A DNA stretch of 6,300 nt, taken from contig JAJISH010000093.1 of NCBI GenBank assembly GCA_022848825.1, positions 1 through 6,300 of the forward strand, written 5' to 3'. Source of the DNA: Thermoplasmatota archaeon. GTDB taxonomy: Archaea; Thermoplasmatota; Thermoplasmata; RBG-16-68-12; JAGMCJ01. The notes below the pieces were generated by a model that saw only the letters and a program-made list of their open reading frames with translations, was not told the origin of the DNA and did no database searches. This document shows, one piece after another, positions 1 to 5,448 of the stretch. Each line of letters starts with the position of its first letter. The first letter of the stretch is position 1. The position numbers and the translations under genes are program-made.

Positions 1-1004
1 TTTGGAATCCGAATGGGCTTTCCTTCGTTTCCAATCAAAGGGCGGGAATCGAGGAACGGATTGAGCGGGGAAGCTTTGTCAAGATGACCTGGGACAGAGC
101 GGGAAGGATCGACGTGCTGGAGAACGCGATTACTGAGCATATCGATTCCATCCTGGGTCATGTTCCTGAGTCGACGGCTCGGGTTGTTATCGACTGCGGC
201 GGGGGCGCGACTTCAGAGATCTCGCCACAGGTACTCGAGGGAATGGGATGCGAGGTAATTTCTCTGAACTGCAAACCCGACGGGCGATTTCGAAGCAGAG
301 GCTCAGAGCCAGTCGAGAAGAATCTGGCAGCATTGAAAGAGGCGGTTCGTTCAAAGAACGCTGACCTGGGAATCGCACATGACGGCGACGGAGACAGAAT
401 GGTCGCCGTCGACGAAAAGGGCAACTACGCTGGCGGAGAAGCCTTGCTCCCGGTATTTGCGAAGGAGGAAGTGAAGAACTCTCTCGTGGTCCCCATAAAC
501 GGTTCGATGGTACTCGATGACATACTCTCTGGAGCGAAGATATGGCGGACAAAGGTCGGGGACGTCTTTGTAGGAGAGGTGATCGAGGAGCGCGGTGCCG
601 ACTTCGGCGGGGAGCCGTCAGGGACCTGGATATTCCCGCGGCACTTCCTCTGTCCAGATGGCGTCTTCGCGGCGGCAAGGCTCGTCACGATGATCGCTCG
701 CAGTCCGCTGTCGGAGCTGGTCGAGAGCATCCCGAGATACCCCCTCATCGAAGAATCGGTCTCCTTCGCACCGTCGAGAAAGCGTGACATCCTCTCCAAG
801 CTGAAGGAGGAGGTCGAGGCCGTCGAATGCGCGTCGCTGAACACCATCGACGGTTGGCGGCTCGAGTTCGAGGACGGATGGGTCCTGGTTAGGCCGAGCG
901 GCACGGAGCCGAAGATAAGGATCACGGCAGAAGCCAGGGAAGATGAGAGAGCAAAAGAAATATACAACTCGATGATTTCTCTCGTGAAGGAAGTGGTCGC
1001 TTGA
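1..1004 (+). CDS. glmM: Phosphoglucosamine mutase / phosphomannomutase family (GlmM-like), 5' end cut by window edge
   Basis: Alpha-D-phosphohexomutase. It probably converts glucosamine-6-phosphate to glucosamine-1-phosphate (or mannose-6-P to mannose-1-P) in the cytoplasm. The frame is open from base 3 with no stop, and the residues before the first ATG (position 84) are family-like (WNPNG, then an acidic helix), so that ATG is internal. The 333 visible residues compare with roughly 440-450 for the family; about 110-120 N-terminal residues lie outside, including the catalytic phosphoserine loop. Numbering from base 3: the metal loop DGDGDR is at 127-132, the sugar-binding GEPSG loop at 203-207, and the C-terminal phosphate-binding RPSGTEPKIR at 297-306. 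The GEPSG loop is followed by Thr-Trp, where bacterial enzymes usually have His. The stop overlaps the next gene, a GlmU-like enzyme, which favours a phosphoglucosamine mutase role. The family is certain; the exact sugar is inferred from context. Confidence 0.9.
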   Translation, partial: WNPNGLSFVSNQRAGIEERIERGSFVKMTWDRAGRIDVLENAITEHIDSILGHVPESTARVVIDCGGGATSEISPQVLEGMGCEVISLNCKPDGRFRSRGSEPVEKNLAALKEAVRSKNADLGIAHDGDGDRMVAVDEKGNYAGGEALLPVFAKEEVKNSLVVPINGSMVLDDILSGAKIWRTKVGDVFVGEVIEERGADFGGEPSGTWIFPRHFLCPDGVFAAARLVTMIARSPLSELVESIPRYPLIEESVSFAPSRKRDILSKLKEEVEAVECASLNTIDGWRLEFEDGWVLVRPSGTEPKIRITAEAREDERAKEIYNSMISLVKEVVA

Positions 1005-2221
1005 AGGCGTACATTCTGGCTGCAGGTGAGGGCACGAGAATGAGGCCCCTCACGGCGAACATCCCAAAACCCCTGTTGCCCGTGGCGGGAAAGCCATTCA
1101 TCGTTCACACGATCGGTGCGCTCAAGAAGGCAGGAATCAAGGAGGCTACGATTCTCATCGGTTGGCGGGGAATGCGGGTTAGGGAGTTCCTCAAGGACGG
1201 AAAGGACCTCGGCATCAAGATAACGTACGAAGAGCAGGAAAAGAGGCTCGGAACCGCCCATGCCATTGGGCTCGCCAAGAAGCACATGAAGAGCAAGTTC
1301 TTGGCCCTCAACGGGGACATAATCCTCCCGCCGAAGTCGCTCAAGGCCCTCATGGAGTTCTCCCGAGGGAAAGGAAACGTCGTGGGCCTCACGAGCGTGG
1401 AGGATCCCAGCAATTTCGGGGTAGTGGACCTGAAGGGAAACATCATCCAGGGGATAGAGGAGAAGCCCGCTAGGCCGAAGTCCAAGCTCATCAACGCCGG
1501 GGTCTATGTCTTCCAGCCAGCGATTTTCGATGCGATATCCAAGACGAAGAAATCTCCCCGAGGGGAGTATGAGATAACGGATTCTCTGAAGATACTCATG
1601 AAGAAGAAGGTGTACGGCTTCCCCCTCCCCGGTGACTGGATCGATGTTGGGAGACCATGGGACCTTCTCAAAGCAAACGGCATCCTCATGAAGGATACGA
1701 GGTCAAAGACCGAGGGAAAGGTGGACAGGAACGTCGTCATTGAGGGGCAGGTCCATATTGGCAAGGGTACCAGGGTGAGGAGCGGAACCACGATCCTGGG
1801 ACCCGTAGTGATAGGAAGGGATTGCAGCATCGGCCCGAACTCCTTCATCCGAGGAAGCAGCTACGTCGGGGACAGATGCAAGGTGGGGGCCAGTTCTGAA
1901 GTGAAGAACTCGATAATCATGAACGAGACCCACATCCCGCATCACAACTACGTCGGCGACAGCATCATCGGGGAGAGATGCAATCTGGGCTCAGGCACGA
2001 AGATAGCCAATCTCCGATTGGACGAGGGCACCATCAGGATCTTCGTGAAGGGGAAGAAGGTGGATACCGGTCTGAGGAAGCTCGGCGTGATAATGGGTGA
2101 CGACGTCAAGACCGGGATAAACGCCTCTATCGATTCTGGAACGATAATCGGCGAAGACTCCTACATAGGTCCTGGAGCCCTCGCCGGAGGCTTCATATCT
2201 TCGGACAGCAGGATACACTGA
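1001..2221 (+). CDS. glmU: Bifunctional sugar-1-phosphate nucleotidylyltransferase / acetyltransferase (GlmU-like)
   Basis: Likely makes UDP-GlcNAc from glucosamine-1-phosphate by acetylation and uridylyl transfer. Its 406 residues match the archaeal type (Sulfolobus tokodaii ST0452 has 401). The N-terminal Rossmann-like nucleotidyltransferase (about 1-230) shows LAAGEGTRMRPLT (6-18), PKP with Lys23, GTAHA (84-88), NGD with Asp106, NAGVY (165-169) and Asp215 in WIDVG. The C-terminal half (about 240-390) is a hexapeptide left-handed beta-helix carrying HHNYVGD; His314 aligns with the acetyltransferase catalytic His of the HxxYxGD motif. The start is TTG: the next Met (14) would remove the nucleotide-binding motif, and TTG overlaps the glmM stop as TTGA. 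A GAAGGA sequence at 986-991 may serve as ribosome binding site. A GDP-mannose or dTDP-glucose pyrophosphorylase is less likely, because the acetyltransferase motif is intact. UDP-GlcNAc as product is inferred from the glmM neighbour. Confidence 0.9.
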   Translation: MKAYILAAGEGTRMRPLTANIPKPLLPVAGKPFIVHTIGALKKAGIKEATILIGWRGMRVREFLKDGKDLGIKITYEEQEKRLGTAHAIGLAKKHMKSKFLALNGDIILPPKSLKALMEFSRGKGNVVGLTSVEDPSNFGVVDLKGNIIQGIEEKPARPKSKLINAGVYVFQPAIFDAISKTKKSPRGEYEITDSLKILMKKKVYGFPLPGDWIDVGRPWDLLKANGILMKDTRSKTEGKVDRNVVIEGQVHIGKGTRVRSGTTILGPVVIGRDCSIGPNSFIRGSSYVGDRCKVGASSEVKNSIIMNETHIPHHNYVGDSIIGERCNLGSGTKIANLRLDEGTIRIFVKGKKVDTGLRKLGVIMGDDVKTGINASIDSGTIIGEDSYIGPGALAGGFISSDSRIH

Positions 2222-2226
2222 GGGCA

Positions 2227-3345
2227 ATGAAAGTTCTGCAGGTCGCTCCGTATTTCCACCCACATATCGGGGGAGTAGAATCACATGTTCTTGACCTCTC
2301 CAGAAAGCTCGTTGAGCTCGGTCTCGAGGTCGAGATCGTCACCAGCATGTATGAGAAGATGAAGGACAAAGAGAGCATCTTCGGACTGGACGTTGTACGG
2401 CTGAAGCCCGCTGCCTTGTGGTGGAAAACGCCGGTCACGTTCAAGCTGCGGGCGTACGTCACCTCGAGCGATGCCGACATAGTCCATGCCCACAGCCCTC
2501 CTCCTCTGGACTCCTACTTCGCCGCGAGAGCGTGCAAGTCCTCCCAGAAACCCTTTGTCATCACCTACCATTGTGACCTGGAGATCCCGGGGTTGCTCGG
2601 GCCATCTATTGTCTGGATGTACGAGAGGACCTTCGGCTCCTTCACAGTGAGCTCCGCTGACAAGATCATTGTCACCACGGGCACTTACGCGGCGACATCT
2701 AGGAGTGTTTGGAACTATCTACCAGTCGTCATCCCGAACGCGGTGGACAAACAGATGTTCAATCCATCCGTTGATGGGTCAGGGATTAGGGAAAGGCACA
2801 ACATCGGAAGCGATGAGAGGATGGTGCTGTTCGTAGGGAGGCTCGTGAGCCACAAGGGGATCGAGCACCTCCTGGACGCGGCGGAGCACATCCCACATGC
2901 CAAGTTCGTCATCGTGGGAGGAGGGGAGTTCGCGGAGGACCTCAAGAGGCGACACCCCGCAGGTTCTCGTGGGAATGTGATATTCGCCGGGAGGGTCTCG
3001 TACGCCGATCTTCCGAAGTATTACGCGGCCTGCGACATTTCCGTACTTCCATCCATTTCCAGGCTGGAGGCGTTCGGCATTGCCGCGCTCGAGGGAATGT
3101 CCTCTGGAAGACCCGTGGTCGTCAGTGACATTCCAGGTGTCAGGGAAGTGATAACAGACGGAGAGGAGGGGTTGCTGTGCGAGCCGATGAACCCCGAGGA
3201 TCTGGCCCAGAAGATCACTACCCTCCTTGAGAACGATGCGAGGCGCGAGAGTATGGGCTCGAAGGGCAGAGAGAAGGTCGAGAAGTACTTCAACATCGAG
3301 AGGGTCGCCAAGAATCTGGTAGAGGTCTACGACTCGCTTGTCTAG
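2227..3345 (+). CDS. Glycosyltransferase family 4 (GT-B fold)
   Basis: A retaining glycosyltransferase that moves a sugar from a nucleotide donor to a glycan, lipid or protein-linked acceptor, acting at the cytoplasmic membrane face. The 372 residues form two Rossmann-like domains without a signal peptide or membrane segment. The N-terminal acceptor domain (about 1-175) has the GGVESH loop (15-20) and HAH (87-89), and ends near VIPNAVD (168-174). The C-terminal donor domain has GRLVSHKG with Arg205 and Lys210, which in this family contact the donor diphosphate, and the EX7E motif (EAFGIAALE, Glu281 and Glu289). The ATG lies 5 bp after the glmU stop; a GAGGG at 2220-2224 is very close to it, so translation may be coupled. 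The operon position suggests a UDP-GlcNAc-derived glycan, such as an N-glycan, S-layer sugar or exopolysaccharide, but donor and acceptor cannot be read from sequence. The stop is shared with the convergent gene. Confidence 0.88.
   Translation: MKVLQVAPYFHPHIGGVESHVLDLSRKLVELGLEVEIVTSMYEKMKDKESIFGLDVVRLKPAALWWKTPVTFKLRAYVTSSDADIVHAHSPPPLDSYFAARACKSSQKPFVITYHCDLEIPGLLGPSIVWMYERTFGSFTVSSADKIIVTTGTYAATSRSVWNYLPVVIPNAVDKQMFNPSVDGSGIRERHNIGSDERMVLFVGRLVSHKGIEHLLDAAEHIPHAKFVIVGGGEFAEDLKRRHPAGSRGNVIFAGRVSYADLPKYYAACDISVLPSISRLEAFGIAALEGMSSGRPVVVSDIPGVREVITDGEEGLLCEPMNPEDLAQKITTLLENDARRESMGSKGREKVEKYFNIERVAKNLVEVYDSLV
3342..3345. other. Convergent overlap: two stop codons in one CTAG
   Basis: The palindrome CTAG supplies the TAG stop of the plus-strand glycosyltransferase (3343-3345) and the TAG stop of the minus-strand JAMM gene (3344-3342). 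Neither strand shows a T-rich tract in the next few dozen bases, so each transcript probably ends inside the opposite gene. Confidence 0.9.
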
Positions 3346-3728
3346 TCGACTACTTCCAGATCGATGGGCTCCCCGTACAGATCAAAGGCCCGCCAGGAAT
3401 CTTTGTTGAAAGGGACTCCAGTTATTATGTGGATGTACCCGAACCTCTGGAAGAAAGCTATGTCCGCTCCCGAGGGGCGTATGCTTCCCGATGGATGGGA
3501 GTGCGCCGTCCCGACAACCGTGAAATCAATGGGGAGCATGTGCAACTGGAATATGGCCGACCTCGAGCCAGATATGGTCCCGGGGAGCAGCATGATCTCG
3601 GTGACGACTCCCTCCTCCGCCCTGAGGATGGCCCCGAACTCGTTTGGATGGACATCCCTCGAAGCCTCAAGAATCATCTCAATGGTCTCTCTCTTGATCG
3701 CCCTAGCCCTCTTCCTTTTGAGCGACAT
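3342..3728 (-). CDS. JAMM / MPN+ domain zinc metalloprotease (desampylase-like)
   Basis: A small stand-alone JAB1/MPN/Mov34 metalloenzyme. Archaeal relatives (HvJAMM1 type) cleave isopeptide or linear bonds to ubiquitin-like SAMP modifiers in the cytoplasm. The active site is complete. Numbering from the upstream GTG, Glu31 is the candidate catalytic acid in NEFGAIL, and His77, His79, Ser87 and Asp90 form the HxH-x7-SxxD zinc motif (HSHPSGSIRPSGAD). Length is 128-129 residues, just the core domain, with a Lys/Arg-rich N-terminus (about residues 5-14). The start is either ATG at 3728 (chosen; a GGTG at 3737-3734 sits 5 bases upstream) or GTG at 3731; both overlap the NAD kinase stop (TGATG or GTGA). 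No E1-like, SAMP or proteasome gene lies in the window, so the substrate is unknown. Bacterial-type RadC or sulfur-carrier peptidase roles are less likely. Family assignment is firm; SAMP cleavage is inferred. Confidence 0.88.
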   Translation of the reverse strand: MSLKRKRARAIKRETIEMILEASRDVHPNEFGAILRAEEGVVTEIMLLPGTISGSRSAIFQLHMLPIDFTVVGTAHSHPSGSIRPSGADIAFFQRFGYIHIITGVPFNKDSWRAFDLYGEPIDLEVVD

Positions 3729-4534
3729 CACTGCACCATCAGCTTCTCTCTGATTCTTTCGTAGAAGTCCTCGTGGAAGCGTACGAACCTGGCCTTGTTC
3801 TCCGATACCCCAATCCTGACCTCCTCATCACCGTTCAGGTCGAACTCCACCTGACCATCGAGGACCAGCTTGCACGGTTTGGGCTCGGGGATGCGCAGCG
3901 AGACCTCGCTCTGAGCGGGGACTATTAGCGGTCTGACGGAGAGTTTGAACGGGGCGATGGGAACCACGACGATCGCCTCGACCCTCGGGTCAATGATGGG
4001 TCCACCAGCGCTCATTGCGTAGCAGGTGGAACCTGTGGGGGTGGCGATAATGACCGCGTCCGCCCTGATGTTCTCGGCGGGCTGTCCATCGATCTCTATC
4101 GAAAAGGTCCGCATCTTCGCAATGTGCGCCGTGTTCAGAACCGCCTCGTTCGTGCAGTCCGGAACGCGTTCTCCATTGACCTGGGTCTTCAGCTTCAACC
4201 TCTCGTCGATCTCGTAGTCCCCATTGACTATCTTGTCAAGCCCCTTCTCGATCTCGTCCACACGAACCTCTGTCAGGAATCCCAGGACACCGGCGTTGAT
4301 GCCGAATATCGGAGAGGAATTCCTCTGAAGCGTGGAGAGAATGGTCCCGTCCCCGCCGATCGCGACCACGACATCCGCATCTATCTCCTCCAAGGGAGAA
4401 CCTTCCCGGCCGATCTTCTTCGCCAGGCTCACGTCCAACAGTACATCGTGGTCCGGCTCCAGATAGTCCAGGACGCGTTTCGACAAAGCGATTCTCCGCT
4501 CGATCTCAGGATTGCAGGAAATACCAAACCTCAT
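3728..4534 (-). CDS. nadK: NAD kinase (ATP/polyphosphate-dependent)
   Basis: Phosphorylates the 2'-OH of the adenosine ribose of NAD to make NADP, the only de novo route to NADP; a soluble cytoplasmic enzyme. The 268 residues are within the usual range. Visible signatures are GGDGT (60-64; Asp61 would be the catalytic Asp), the NE pair (129-130) and TPTGSTCY (165-172) followed by SAGGPI, then a C-terminal beta-rich NAD-binding domain ending in LDGQ (225-228). Ile59 before GGDGT and the glycine-rich loop fit the family fold. The ATG start has a strong GGAGGT at 4546-4541, six bases upstream, and overlaps the stop of the phosphatase gene as ATGA, so the two are probably translationally coupled. 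The stop overlaps the JAMM start. Diacylglycerol kinase, the distant relative, is excluded by the NE/TPTGST pair. Confidence 0.95.
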   Translation of the reverse strand: MRFGISCNPEIERRIALSKRVLDYLEPDHDVLLDVSLAKKIGREGSPLEEIDADVVVAIGGDGTILSTLQRNSSPIFGINAGVLGFLTEVRVDEIEKGLDKIVNGDYEIDERLKLKTQVNGERVPDCTNEAVLNTAHIAKMRTFSIEIDGQPAENIRADAVIIATPTGSTCYAMSAGGPIIDPRVEAIVVVPIAPFKLSVRPLIVPAQSEVSLRIPEPKPCKLVLDGQVEFDLNGDEEVRIGVSENKARFVRFHEDFYERIREKLMVQ

Positions 4535-5313
4535 CCCAGAACCTCCAATACATTCTCATCTCCTATGACCATGAGATTCGACCTTGACGAGATGTCGAAG
4601 TCCATCTCCAGTCTCCGGCCTTCCAGATCGAGGACCTCCCCGCCAGCTTCTCTAACGATGAGCGCGCCCGCCGCGATATCGATTATCCTCAGCATGGCGC
4701 TGCAATCCACGTAGTACAGGTCGGCTTGGCCGCTGGCGATGTAGCACATCTCAAGGGAAGCGGCTCCAAAGGAGCGTGCACGTCTGGCCTTCGCCGCTAT
4801 CTCAAACGAGCGGGGATGGGCGAGTTTCCCGATGTAGACTATGAAGAGGGACTTATCAGGGTCGAAACCCGCCGTCCTGATTCTCTCGCCATTCAGGAAC
4901 GCACCCTTGCCCTTCTCAGCATAGTACGCATCGTTACCCGTCAGGCTTCTCACGAGTCCGTACCTCACATCGGAGAGACAGCTCTCGCCAACAGCCATGG
5001 AGATAGAATAGAACGGCGTGCCCTGCAGGGCGTTGAATGTTCCGTCCACCGGGTCGAGAACGAGGGTCATGTCGGCCCCGTTGTCGACGAATTCCGACTC
5101 CTCGCTCAGTATGTTCAGGGGAACGTTCTCCCGCTCGACCTTCTCTATGACCACCCTCTCGGCGATCTCGTCTATCCCGGAGGTGGGCGTCCCGTCCGCA
5201 CCCATTCCAACTTGCCTCGAGAAATCCGCTCCTGAGGATGACCTCAGTGTCCTGTAGACCTCCTCGGCTGTCTCGAAAAGGAACTCCTTCACATTCTCTG
5301 TAATCGATTCCAT
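4531..5313 (-). CDS. Inositol monophosphatase-family phosphatase (archaeal IMPase / FBPase IV / possible NADP phosphatase)
   Basis: A Mg2+-dependent, Li+-sensitive-type sugar phosphatase. Archaeal members (MJ0109, AF2372) hydrolyse inositol-1-phosphate and fructose-1,6-bisphosphate; the domain fused to NAD kinase in MJ0917 dephosphorylates NADP. With Met at 5313 the protein has 260 residues, the family norm. Motifs: GADGTPT (38-44), SEES (70-73), DPVDGT (87-92, metal ligands Asp87 and Asp90), SFGAASLE (181-188) and IIDIAAG (210-216, Asp212 in place of the canonical WDxAAG Asp). A GTG at 5346 would add 11 residues (start MPLGCRTNDLR) without resemblance to the family; ATG 5313 is preferred, although neither has a well-spaced Shine-Dalgarno. 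First gene of the operon with nadK and JAMM. The family is certain. Inositol-1-P, FBP and NADP remain possible substrates; the nadK context favours NADP, by inference. Confidence 0.9.
   Translation of the reverse strand: MESITENVKEFLFETAEEVYRTLRSSSGADFSRQVGMGADGTPTSGIDEIAERVVIEKVERENVPLNILSEESEFVDNGADMTLVLDPVDGTFNALQGTPFYSISMAVGESCLSDVRYGLVRSLTGNDAYYAEKGKGAFLNGERIRTAGFDPDKSLFIVYIGKLAHPRSFEIAAKARRARSFGAASLEMCYIASGQADLYYVDCSAMLRIIDIAAGALIVREAGGEVLDLEGRRLEMDFDISSRSNLMVIGDENVLEVLG
4541..4546 (-). promoter_or_regulatory. Shine-Dalgarno GGAGGT of nadK
   Basis: On the minus strand GGAGGT lies six bases before the nadK ATG, inside the last codons of the upstream phosphatase gene. It fixes the nadK start and allows independent initiation despite the ATGA overlap. 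Confidence 0.75.
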
Positions 5314-5356
5314 CCTTAAATCATTAGTCCTGCAACCGAGCGGCACGCAGCTTTTG

Positions 5357-5377
5357 AACCCCGGTCAACGGCGGGTT
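5357..5377. repeat. Imperfect inverted repeat, possible operator or weak hairpin
   Basis: AACCC (5357-5361) is mirrored by GGGTT (5373-5377) around an 11-base centre that itself contains a short CGG/CGG-flanked GTCAAC. It lies just upstream of the thermosome TATA box, between the divergent genes, where a regulator could bind. The arms are short, so chance is a fair explanation. Confidence 0.25.
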
Positions 5378-5390
5378 GCATTTCATTAGG

Positions 5391-5398
5391 TTTATATA
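5391..5398 (+). promoter_or_regulatory. Archaeal TATA box of the thermosome gene
   Basis: The sequence tttatata matches the archaeal box A consensus. Transcription would start about 25 bases downstream, near 5418-5424, leaving a leader of roughly 25-30 nt with a Shine-Dalgarno, normal for a highly expressed archaeal gene. No clear purine-rich BRE is visible upstream (cattagg at 5384-5390). Confidence 0.75.
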
Positions 5399-5435
5399 GA
5401 AGAACAAACATAGCAATTTGGAAATCATCTAGAAA

Positions 5436-5443
5436 GGGGTGAG
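5436..5443 (+). promoter_or_regulatory. Shine-Dalgarno of the thermosome gene
   Basis: GGGGTGAG contains GGTGA, complementary to the 3' end of 16S rRNA. It lies 6 bases before ATG 5449 and 9 before the in-frame ATG 5452, so it serves either start. Confidence 0.75.
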
Positions 5444-5448
5444 AAATA

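Larger units (their letters stand above)
5314..5448. other. Divergent intergenic region between phosphatase operon and thermosome
   Basis: The only non-coding stretch in the window, 135 bp, more A+T-rich than its flanks in its right half. It must hold the promoters of both the minus-strand phosphatase-nadK-JAMM operon and the plus-strand thermosome gene. The thermosome side is clear (TATA box plus Shine-Dalgarno). On the minus side no strong box stands out. Candidates are the reverse of the same TATA element (tatataaa, 5398-5391) or a weak ttcaaaag at 5358-5351. I see no small ORF or RNA gene in it. Confidence 0.7.

Noticed and set aside
187..678. 163-residue minus-strand frame, very rich in Arg, Pro and Ser
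   Set aside because: Composition typical of an antisense frame of a G+C-rich gene; no recognisable domain.
425..1285. 286-residue open frame on the minus strand across the mutase and GlmU genes
   Set aside because: It lies opposite two firmly identified genes, spans their junction, has a low-complexity Ser-rich translation and no family motif; an antisense shadow.
3364..3753. 129-residue plus-strand frame exactly opposite the JAMM gene
   Set aside because: The minus strand carries the full JAMM zinc motif; the plus frame has none and would lie just after the glycosyltransferase stop without a ribosome binding site.
4124..4714. 196-residue plus-strand frame opposite nadK and the phosphatase
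   Set aside because: Crosses the junction of two well-supported minus-strand genes and shows no motif of its own.
4726..5235. 169-residue plus-strand frame inside the phosphatase gene
   Set aside because: Antisense to conserved IMPase motifs; no domain seen.
5314..5448. Small RNA gene, tRNA or riboswitch in the divergent spacer
   Set aside because: No cloverleaf, kink-turn box or long stem is visible; the space is accounted for by promoter and leader elements.
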